A stretch of DNA of 28,508 nucleotides, taken from Perlabentimonas sp046542995 (lineage in GTDB: Bacteria; Bacteroidota; Bacteroidia; Bacteroidales; Tenuifilaceae). The translations under genes and the position numbers were made by a program. Numbering within the stretch: position 1 is the first letter of the stretch; the number at the start of each line of letters is the position of its first letter. Below are positions 22,339 through 28,508 of this stretch, one piece after another. The DNA is taken from positions 1 to 28,508 of the forward strand of contig JBKHAH010000041.1 of NCBI GenBank assembly GCA_046542995.1, written 5' to 3'. A model generated the notes under the pieces. The model did not search any database, was not told the origin of the DNA, and saw only the letters and a list, made by a program, of their open reading frames with translations.

Positions 22339-23352
22339 ATGTTAAACGGCAAATCAGTATTAATTACCGGAGGAACAGGTTCTTTCGGTAAAAAGTTTAC
22401 AGAAACCATTTTACAGCGTTACCCAAAAGTCAAGAGGTTAGTTATCTTTTCAAGAGATGAGCTGAAACAATATGAAATGTCAATGCATTATCCAAAGGAT
22501 AAGTTTCCCCAAGTACGCTTCTTCCTGGGTGATGTGAGAGATTATCCTCGTTTTAAGAGGGCTTGCCAAGGAATTGATGTCATTATTCACGCAGCTGCGC
22601 TGAAACATGTACCTGCCGGTGAATACAATCCGGATGAATTTATCAAAACCAACATCAATGGTGCACAAAATATTGTAGATGCTGCTTTGGGTTCTAGTGT
22701 TAAAGTTGTAGTAGCATTATCCACAGACAAAGCGGCTGCTCCAATTAATCTTTACGGAGCCACCAAGTTGGTATCCGATAAATTATTTATTGCCGCCAAT
22801 AATATAAAAGGGGATAGAGATATTCGTTTTTCTGCAGTCAGGTATGGTAATGTAATGGGTTCAAGGGGTTCGGTAATCCCCTTTTTCATGGAAAAAGCAA
22901 AGACTAACAAAACCTTGCCCATTACACATAAAGACATGACCCGATTTAACATATCTCTTGAAGAAGGTGTAGAAATGGTTTTATGGGCCATTGAAAATGC
23001 TATTGGTGGCGAGCTATTTGTTCCAAAAATTCCGTCTTACAACATTGAAACAGTAGCTAAAGCTATTGCGCCCAATGCCGATCTGGAATATGTTGGAATT
23101 AGGCCAGGAGAAAAACTACATGAAGAAATGATTACCGATAGTGATTCATATAATACCATTGAATTCGATAAATATTACGCCATTTTGCCCTCAGATGCCA
23201 AGAAAAATAAATATCTTGAGCACTATAATGCTAAGGAGGTTGAGAAGGGGTTTAAGTATAATTCCGGAACCAATACCGAATGGTTGGATGTGGAACAAAT
23301 GCGTGATCTAATCAAAAAATATGTTGACCCGAACTTCAAACCTTTTGAATAA
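22339..23352 (+). CDS. pseB: UDP-N-acetylglucosamine 4,6-dehydratase (5-inverting)
   Basis: 337 aa, the size of PseB/FlaA1. Rossmann motif TGGTGSFGKKF at residues 10-20; the catalytic residues of this SDR group are present as Asp130-Lys131 and Tyr139 in STDKAAAPINLYGATK. The motifs FSRDELKQYEM and RYGNVMGSRGSVIPFF are diagnostic for the inverting dehydratase family. It converts UDP-GlcNAc to the UDP-4-keto-6-deoxy-L-arabino sugar, the first step of pseudaminic acid synthesis. It starts 2 nt after wzz and precedes pseC by 23 nt. The gene order with the next five genes makes this assignment firm rather than a generic capsule dehydratase. Confidence 0.97.
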   Translation: MLNGKSVLITGGTGSFGKKFTETILQRYPKVKRLVIFSRDELKQYEMSMHYPKDKFPQVRFFLGDVRDYPRFKRACQGIDVIIHAAALKHVPAGEYNPDEFIKTNINGAQNIVDAALGSSVKVVVALSTDKAAAPINLYGATKLVSDKLFIAANNIKGDRDIRFSAVRYGNVMGSRGSVIPFFMEKAKTNKTLPITHKDMTRFNISLEEGVEMVLWAIENAIGGELFVPKIPSYNIETVAKAIAPNADLEYVGIRPGEKLHEEMITDSDSYNTIEFDKYYAILPSDAKKNKYLEHYNAKEVEKGFKYNSGTNTEWLDVEQMRDLIKKYVDPNFKPFE

Positions 23353-23375
23353 AACCATTAAAGCAGGAATATTAA

Positions 23376-24530
23376 ATGAAATCAATACCTTATGGGCGAC
23401 AACAAATTAGTGAAGAAGACATAAACGCTGTAGTTGAAACACTTAAGTCAGACTTTTTAACCCAAGGACCTAGAATAAAGGAATTTGAGGAAGCCTTTGC
23501 GCAATATATTGGATCAAAGTATGCCGTGGCAGTAGCCAACGGTACCGCGGCTCTTCACTTGTGCGCTTTGGCAATAGATATTCAAGCAGAAGACAAGGTA
23601 ATAACAACGCCCATCACTTTTGCAGCAAGTGCAAATTGCGTAAGGTACGCCGGTGGAGAGGTTGTTTTTGCTGACATCGACCCAAAAACCTATTTACTGG
23701 ATCCAGTAATGGTTGAGGAAATATTACAAAAGGCACCTGTTGGGTCTTATAAAGCAATTATCCCGGTTGACTTTGCAGGAAGAGCTGCCGATATGGAAGC
23801 CTTTCAAAAGTTGGCTCAAAAATATGGTTGTAAAATTATTGAAGATGCCTGCCATGCCCCCGGAGGATTTATGAAAACATCCAAAGGCAATAAGGTTAAT
23901 TGCGGCAACGGGCAGATGGCAGATTTAGCAATATTTTCTTTTCATCCTGTGAAACATATAGCCTGCGGAGAGGGTGGTATGATCACCACCAATAATGAGG
24001 ATTTATACAAAAAATTATTATTGCTCAGGACGCATGGAATTACAAAAGATGCCAACTTATTACAGGAAAACCATGGTGCATGGTACTACGAGATGCAGGA
24101 ACTTGGTTATAATTACAGGTTAACAGATATGCAAGCGGCACTTGGATTAAGTCAGCTAAAAAGGGCTGAGAAAGGAGTAGAAAGACGTAGAGCTATTGCC
24201 CAAAAGTACGCAACGGCATTTACAAACAAAGATTATATCCTCGGACAATCGGGAAGTATAGAAGGCCATGCATACCACCTATACATTATTGAGGTGAAGG
24301 ACAGAGCAGGACTTTATCAACACCTTCGAAATCATAATATCTTTGCCCAAGTGCATTATGTTCCTGTTCACACCATGCCTTACTACAAGCAGTTTGGATG
24401 GAAATCCGGTAATTTCTCTGCAGCAGAAAAATATTATGAACACTGTCTCAGTTTACCCATGTTTCCCAGTTTAACAGATAGAGAACAGCAATTTGTAATT
24501 GATTGTATAAATCAATATTATGCCCAATAA
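23376..24530 (+). CDS. pseC: UDP-4-amino-4,6-dideoxy-N-acetyl-beta-L-altrosamine transaminase
   Basis: 384 aa, a DegT/DnrJ/EryC1 aminotransferase. PLP-binding features: VANGTAALHLCALA near residues 54-67, the EDACHAPGG aspartate region, and the Schiff-base Lys193 in FSFHPVKHIACGEGGM. The start IPYGRQQISEEDINAVVETL is typical of PseC. It aminates C4 of the product of PseB using glutamate. Its stop codon overlaps the pseF start by 11 nt (ATG 24520 within the last codons), so the two are translationally coupled. No missing active-site residues were noticed. Confidence 0.96.
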   Translation: MKSIPYGRQQISEEDINAVVETLKSDFLTQGPRIKEFEEAFAQYIGSKYAVAVANGTAALHLCALAIDIQAEDKVITTPITFAASANCVRYAGGEVVFADIDPKTYLLDPVMVEEILQKAPVGSYKAIIPVDFAGRAADMEAFQKLAQKYGCKIIEDACHAPGGFMKTSKGNKVNCGNGQMADLAIFSFHPVKHIACGEGGMITTNNEDLYKKLLLLRTHGITKDANLLQENHGAWYYEMQELGYNYRLTDMQAALGLSQLKRAEKGVERRRAIAQKYATAFTNKDYILGQSGSIEGHAYHLYIIEVKDRAGLYQHLRNHNIFAQVHYVPVHTMPYYKQFGWKSGNFSAAEKYYEHCLSLPMFPSLTDREQQFVIDCINQYYAQ

Positions 24531-25200
24531 CCTGGCCATCATTCCTGCGAGGGGAGGCAGCAAAAGAATTCCCGGAAAAAACATCAAACCCTTTTTGGGT
24601 AAACCCATTATTGCATACTCCATAGAAGCGGCCATCAATAGTCAACTATTCAACGAAGTAATGGTCTCAACCGATGATCCCAAAATAGCCAAGATAGCCA
24701 AAGAGTATGGCGCAAAAGTGCCATTTCTGAGAAGTACGGAAAATGCAGATGATCATGCCACTCTCGCTGATGCGATAAGGGAAGTTATTGATGAATACAA
24801 AAATATCAACCGGAATTTTGATTATACTTGCTGCATCCTTCCTACTTGCCCGCTGCTTACCAAGGAAAATCTAGAAGAAGCCTATAATGTTTTTTTAAAG
24901 GGACAATTCGACTCGCTGCGCCCCATTGTAAGATTTTCATATCCTATTCAAAGAGCGCTTGCTTATAAGAAAGGTAAGGTAGAGATGATGCATCCCGAAC
25001 ATGCACGCACCCGTTCACAGGATTTGGAACCTGCCTATCATGATTCCGGTCAGTTTTATTGGTTCATTTTTGATAGGGGACTTACCGGCAAAAACAAAGG
25101 TGGCATCATTATACCCGAATCCAGAGTTCAAGATATCGATACAGAAGAAGACTGGATACTTGCCGAAATAAAATATGCATATCTTAATGCACCCAAATAA
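24520..25200 (+). CDS. pseF: Pseudaminic acid cytidylyltransferase
   Basis: 226 aa, the length of CMP-nonulosonate synthetases. The N-terminal CTP-binding motif IIPARGGSKRIPGKNI is at about residues 6-21; further marks are MVSTDDPKIAKIAKEYGA, DYTCCILPTCPLL and the GQFYWF segment, and VQDIDTEEDWILAE near the end. It activates pseudaminate with CTP to give CMP-pseudaminate, the donor for glycosyltransferases. It overlaps pseC by 11 nt and pseG by 14-26 nt. Sequence alone separates PseF from NeuA/LegF only moderately; the pse context settles the choice. Confidence 0.95.
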   Translation: MPNNLAIIPARGGSKRIPGKNIKPFLGKPIIAYSIEAAINSQLFNEVMVSTDDPKIAKIAKEYGAKVPFLRSTENADDHATLADAIREVIDEYKNINRNFDYTCCILPTCPLLTKENLEEAYNVFLKGQFDSLRPIVRFSYPIQRALAYKKGKVEMMHPEHARTRSQDLEPAYHDSGQFYWFIFDRGLTGKNKGGIIIPESRVQDIDTEEDWILAEIKYAYLNAPK

Positions 25201-26263
25201 AAAAAAGATCCTTTTTCGGCTTGATGCAGGTAGTATTTTTGGCATGGGTCATCTATCACGCTGCGTAACTTTAGCCAATTCATTTGGGTGTGAATACAAC
25301 ATTACCTTTTGGGTGAAGACAGATTCCCAACAAAAGGTAGAATCCTTTCTCGAAAAAAGGCTCAACAGCAATGATGATATACGGTTTGATTTTTTTGAAC
25401 CAGAAATACCAAAGAAAAAGGATGTGGAGGCCATTATCTCATATTGTGCAGGTAATGACGTGTTTTTGATTCTCGATCATTACTCATTGGATGATAATTA
25501 TCAAAAAACCATTGCCGATGCAGGAATAAGATTTCTCCTTTTCGACTCGCACGGTATATCTAACTTATATGCTGATGCAATTTTACATGCTAGTCCCTCT
25601 GCTACCCATGAAGTTTATAAACCATTGCTTAAAAACCCCAATGCTTTATTATTGTTAGGTACATCTTACGCCATTATGGACTATGGGTTTGCAAAGGCAA
25701 GGGAAGGGTTACAGGTAAGAACATCATTAAAAAATATCTTGATTTGCATGGGTGGCGGCAATGATAAGGGAGCAAGCTTAAAGATTTTGCAATTCTTAGA
25801 AACCTTCCCATTAAACGATATGACTGTTGAAGTCATTGTTGGAGAGAACCATCCTGATTTTGAAACTGTCAGGAAGCTATGTTTTTCAATTGAGCAATTT
25901 ATACATATACCAGGAACCAAAAACATGCCAGAACACATGCGCCAGGCCGACTTGGGCATCATTGCTTCTGGAACATTAAGTTATGAGGCGGCCTGCATGG
26001 GTATGCCCATGCTGCTCTGTGTTATCGCAGACAATCAGAACATGAATGCTGAGGGTTGGGATAAATTGGATTGTGCAATAAACATGGGTAAAATTGAAAA
26101 GTTACAACAAGAGGATTTAACTTCATATTTAAAACTGTTATTAGACAATACTACAAAGCTTCAAGAGATGTCGGAGAAGGGAATGCGGGCTGTTGATGGA
26201 TTAGGTGTCTTTAGGGTTAAAGAACAAATTGACCAACTGATACATTCACAGTTTACCCATTAG
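25175..26263 (+). CDS. pseG: UDP-2,4-diacetamido-2,4,6-trideoxy-beta-L-altropyranose hydrolase
   Basis: 362 aa. The GT-B-like PseG fold starts ILFRLDAGSIFGMGHLSRCVTLA, where the GMGH histidine is the catalytic His conserved with the MurG-like family. The second half has MGGGNDKGASLKIL (about 190-203) and the nucleotide-binding IASGTLSYEAACMGMP. It removes UDP to release the 2,4-diacetamido sugar. The start at ATG 25175 gives a 26-nt overlap with pseF; the in-frame ATG at 25187 is equally acceptable (14-nt overlap). There is no fused acetyltransferase domain: the protein ends soon after the hydrolase domain, so PseH activity is not supplied here. Confidence 0.93.
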   Translation: MHILMHPNKKKILFRLDAGSIFGMGHLSRCVTLANSFGCEYNITFWVKTDSQQKVESFLEKRLNSNDDIRFDFFEPEIPKKKDVEAIISYCAGNDVFLILDHYSLDDNYQKTIADAGIRFLLFDSHGISNLYADAILHASPSATHEVYKPLLKNPNALLLLGTSYAIMDYGFAKAREGLQVRTSLKNILICMGGGNDKGASLKILQFLETFPLNDMTVEVIVGENHPDFETVRKLCFSIEQFIHIPGTKNMPEHMRQADLGIIASGTLSYEAACMGMPMLLCVIADNQNMNAEGWDKLDCAINMGKIEKLQQEDLTSYLKLLLDNTTKLQEMSEKGMRAVDGLGVFRVKEQIDQLIHSQFTH

Positions 26264-26297
26264 CAAAAAACCCAGAAAGAAAACAATAAACATACTT

Positions 26298-27416
26298 ATG
26301 GGAAAAACAGCCTTAATACTTGGAACCAATGCTGGACAAGCAGATATAATAAACTTCCTGAAAGAATCGGGATGGCAGGTACATTCGTGTGGGCACAAAA
26401 AAGAGGGTCCTGGTTGTGATTTAGCACACCAATTTCACTTGGTAAATACCACTGATGTGGAGGCAGTGAAAGTGCTAGCCACCGCAATTCATGCTGATAT
26501 AGTGTATTCTGTATCCTCAGATGTCAATATTCGAACGGCCACGGCTGTTTCAGAAGCATTGCATTTGCCTGTATTGGCAAGTTCCAACTTTATTGATTTA
26601 TTCCATTACAAAGATAGGTTACGTCAATTTTTAAATGATCATAACATCAGCACCGTAGAGTATAGAAAAGTGGCTAATACTAACCAAGCAAAGGATTGGA
26701 ATGCTTTCCCTTGTGTAGTTAAACCTGTTGATTCGCAAGGACAGAGAGGTGTAAGCCTTGTTGCCGATAAATCAGAATTTGAACAAACGCTAAATGCGGC
26801 ATTAAAAAGTTCTTCCTCCAACACAGCCATAATAGAAGAATACCTAAAGGGAGTGGAATTTAGTACTAATATGATTGTACAAAATGGCAAGGTTCTAATC
26901 AACGAGTTTACTGAAAGGTATGTTCACGGAACACATTTATTTGGATTGCCCAAGGGGCATGCCATTCCCTGTAGAAATATTGATAGGGATACTGTTATGA
27001 AAGCGGCTAAGATGACGGAACAACTCGTTGAGAAGTTACAGATAAAAAATGCTGTATTATATATTCAAATGGTGGCTACTGAACAGGGACCAAAAATAAT
27101 CGAAGTGGCTCCCCGGCTCGACGGCTGTCATATTTGGAGGCTTTTACTGCATGCACGATCATACGATTTAAGAGCGTATGCTATAAACTGCCTTATTGGG
27201 AAAGATGCCGGAGAAGCATTACCTTGTAATATTCCCAATCAGCCTGAGTATACCCTTATGTTCAATCAGATGCCCACAGGCGAGACCTTTTCAATAGAAA
27301 AAAATCCGGTTCCTAAGTCAACAGTATATAAAGAATACCGATATAAAGACGGAGAAAAAGTGCAGCCTATTAATGGGAAATTAGAAGTAGTTGGCTACTA
27401 CGTATATAAAGATTAA
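26298..27416 (+). CDS. ATP-grasp domain protein in the pseudaminic acid locus
   Basis: 372 aa. The pre-ATP-grasp domain (about 1-100) starts with a Rossmann-like TALILGTNAGQADIINFL. The ATP-grasp core has FHYKDRLRQFLND, FPCVVKPVDSQGQRGVSLV (ATP lysine near 140), IIEEYLKGVEFS (near 180), and the metal-binding IIEVAPRLDGCHIW (near 268), close to the carboxylate-amine ligase pattern of the biotin carboxylase/CPSase group. Such enzymes form an acyl phosphate and join it to an amine or another nucleophile. It starts 34 nt after pseG, where pseH is often found. It may attach an amino acid or other carboxylic acid to the amino sugar or to the nonulosonate. That role is inference; the fold assignment is secure. 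Confidence 0.88.
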   Translation: MGKTALILGTNAGQADIINFLKESGWQVHSCGHKKEGPGCDLAHQFHLVNTTDVEAVKVLATAIHADIVYSVSSDVNIRTATAVSEALHLPVLASSNFIDLFHYKDRLRQFLNDHNISTVEYRKVANTNQAKDWNAFPCVVKPVDSQGQRGVSLVADKSEFEQTLNAALKSSSSNTAIIEEYLKGVEFSTNMIVQNGKVLINEFTERYVHGTHLFGLPKGHAIPCRNIDRDTVMKAAKMTEQLVEKLQIKNAVLYIQMVATEQGPKIIEVAPRLDGCHIWRLLLHARSYDLRAYAINCLIGKDAGEALPCNIPNQPEYTLMFNQMPTGETFSIEKNPVPKSTVYKEYRYKDGEKVQPINGKLEVVGYYVYKD

Positions 27417-27429
27417 TAATCCGTTGCTT

Positions 27430-27466
27430 CTGGTAACTGAAAGCTTCAGTTCCAGATTAAAATCTG
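27430..27466 (+). promoter_or_regulatory. Two overlapping, mutually exclusive hairpins
   Basis: CTGG-T-AACTGAA (27430-27441) pairs with TTCAGTT-CCAG (27445-27455) around a 3-nt loop, an 11-bp stem with one bulged T. CAGATT (27453-27458) pairs with AATCTG (27461-27466) and uses the bases CAG that close the first stem. The second hairpin ends 7 nt before the SDR start codon. The arrangement resembles a switch or a processing site; there is no proper T run for termination. Confidence 0.55.
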
Positions 27467-27473
27467 CTCCTTT

Positions 27474-28406
27474 ATGAATATTGCTATTACCGGTGCCACA
27501 GGATTTTTGGGACGATACCTTGTTGCAAAATGTCTTGAAACACCCGGTTTAAATGTAAAAGTTATTGCGCGACCTCAAGAAAATCCACATGCAAGTTTTC
27601 TTGATCAAGTTGAAATTTTTGAAAGTGATTATTCTACAGAAAGTTTGCAAAATGCTTTAAATGGGGTGGACTGTGTTTTACACTTAGCTGCTAAAACGCT
27701 TGCACGAAACGATGATCCATTGCAAGTAAGTAATTTTTTACCAGCTAATGTTATACTAACTGAAAACTTGTTAAAAGCAGCCTCGGTGACTAGTGTGAAC
27801 AAGGTTATTCAGATGTCATCAAGTAATGTATATTCTGCCAACAATCAACTGCCATTCAAAGAATCGGAAGAGCCTAAAACATCAACTGTATATGGCTTAA
27901 GTAAAATATTTTCTGAGCAAGTAGGTTTGTTTTTTGCCAGAAAAACTAATATGAATATTATCAGTTTGAGACTTGCCCGGCTATATGGTTTTGGTGAAAG
28001 AGACTCAGTGGTCTTTACACGATTCATGAAGATGGCTATGAATAAACAGCCACTCGTGGTTTTCGGAGAAGGATCTACAAGAATTGAATATCTATACGTA
28101 AAAGACTGTGTTGATGCCATTTTAAAAACAATGTTTTGTGATATCCCCTCAGGTGTTTATAATTTAGGCTCTTCAGAGTCTTATTCAGTTCTTGAGCTGG
28201 CAAAGATTATAAACAAAACTTGTGGCAATGATGGCAATATAAAATTTGATTTTTCTACCCCCGAAACTGGACATGATATACTGATGGACTCTTCTCTTTT
28301 TAGGAAGTACTGCTTATGGGAAAAAAGATGGATGCTTGAACCAGCTATTAAGGACATGTATTCTCTTTTTTTGAATGCAAAAAACACGGATGGTAACCAC
28401 AATTAA
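27474..28406 (+). CDS. NAD-dependent epimerase/dehydratase (extended SDR)
   Basis: 310 aa. Extended SDR with GATGFLGRYLV at residues 6-16 as the cofactor motif, VLHLAAKT near 70, the SSSNVYS stretch near 122, and the active-site Tyr140-x3-Lys144 in YGLSK. The C-terminal part has GEGSTRIEYLYVKDCVDAI and YNLGSSESYSVLELA, as in nucleotide-sugar 4-epimerases, reductases or dehydratases. Its substrate is not defined by sequence. It is placed after the ATP-grasp gene and directly before pseI, so it probably modifies the nonulosonate or one of its UDP-sugar precursors. It is not a second PseB: length and motifs differ clearly. Confidence 0.88.
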   Translation: MNIAITGATGFLGRYLVAKCLETPGLNVKVIARPQENPHASFLDQVEIFESDYSTESLQNALNGVDCVLHLAAKTLARNDDPLQVSNFLPANVILTENLLKAASVTSVNKVIQMSSSNVYSANNQLPFKESEEPKTSTVYGLSKIFSEQVGLFFARKTNMNIISLRLARLYGFGERDSVVFTRFMKMAMNKQPLVVFGEGSTRIEYLYVKDCVDAILKTMFCDIPSGVYNLGSSESYSVLELAKIINKTCGNDGNIKFDFSTPETGHDILMDSSLFRKYCLWEKRWMLEPAIKDMYSLFLNAKNTDGNHN

Positions 28407-28438
28407 CGGATGGCTTACCAAAATAGAAATATAATAAG

Positions 28439-28508
28439 ATGAGTACCTTTATTATTGCAGAATTATCTGCCAATCATAATAATGATATTGATATTGCGCT
28501 TAGGACCA
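28439..28508 (+). CDS. pseI: Pseudaminate synthase, N-terminal fragment (cut by window)
   Basis: The first 23 codons read MSTFIIAELSANHNNDIDIA and LRT, with the frame open to the window edge. IIAELSANHNND is the N-terminal signature of the NeuB-family synthases, and the SANHN variant is characteristic of PseI as opposed to NeuB. The enzyme condenses the 2,4-diacetamido sugar with phosphoenolpyruvate. The start is 32 nt after the SDR stop. The rest, including the SAF domain, lies outside the window. Confidence 0.85.
   Translation, partial: MSTFIIAELSANHNNDIDIALRT

Noticed and set aside
26298..27416. ATP-grasp gene as PseH
   Set aside because: PseH is a GNAT-fold acetyltransferase of about 160-200 aa; this protein has the pre-ATP-grasp and ATP-grasp domains and cannot be called PseH.
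1..28508. CRISPR arrays, rRNA, tRNA genes and transposases
   Set aside because: No regularly spaced repeats beyond the short ones listed, no tRNA-like cloverleaf and no transposase or integrase motif was recognised on either strand by reading.

Overview
The window looks like a chromosomal segment of a Bacteroidota bacterium, most likely a Bacteroidales-type lineage. The evidence is moderate AT content, a near absence of Shine-Dalgarno sequences, several copies of the phylum's -7 promoter element TAnnTTTG, and gene families typical of the phylum: Rieske-like lipoproteins, BFN/UVR nucleases, LTA-synthase-like sulfatases, serpins, and multi-SLBB export proteins. No rRNA, tRNA, CRISPR array or transposase was found. 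The assignment rests on gene content only.

Layout. (1) 1-1634, minus strand: an AlbA_2/HATPase/winged-helix gene enclosed by a perfect 12-bp inverted repeat, with an attC-like folded element at its 3' side. The architecture is that of a lone integron-type gene cassette next to the housekeeping gene comM. (2) 1678-5254, minus strand: comM, then greA-hit ending in a clear terminator, then a two-gene unit encoding an acidic membrane-anchored protein and a very basic predicted lipoprotein. (3) 5340-5774, plus strand: a Rieske-like lipoprotein. (4) 5870-7834, minus strand: an LTA-synthase/sulfatase family membrane protein. (5) 8147-11080, plus strand: a bifunctional nuclease, a CNT nucleoside transporter, and a secreted carboxypeptidase-regulatory/YfaP-like protein. 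(6) 11108-16581, minus strand: dapD followed by two family-2 glycosyltransferase genes, one of them a two-domain fusion; separately, a serpin with an AlbA_2 gene directly behind it. (7) 16889-28508, plus strand: a surface-polysaccharide locus with a Wza-like multi-SLBB exporter, UDP-glucose dehydrogenase, a degenerate four-helix-bundle (IVP-type) gene, a Wzz-like chain-length protein, and then a pseudaminic acid cluster (pseB, pseC, pseF, pseG, an ATP-grasp gene, an SDR epimerase gene, and the start of pseI).

How they work together. The right-hand 12 kb encodes precursor supply (Ugd for UDP-glucuronate; PseB-C-G-I-F for CMP-pseudaminate) and export and length control (Wza, Wzz). The ordinary acetyltransferase PseH is not in the window. 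Its usual neighbourhood is occupied by an ATP-grasp enzyme and an SDR, which is the most interesting metabolic point here. The other main points are the isolated cassette at the left edge, the doubly damaged IVP gene between ugd and wzz, the serpin with a predicted Lys-Ser scissile bond, and overlapping hairpins before the SDR gene.
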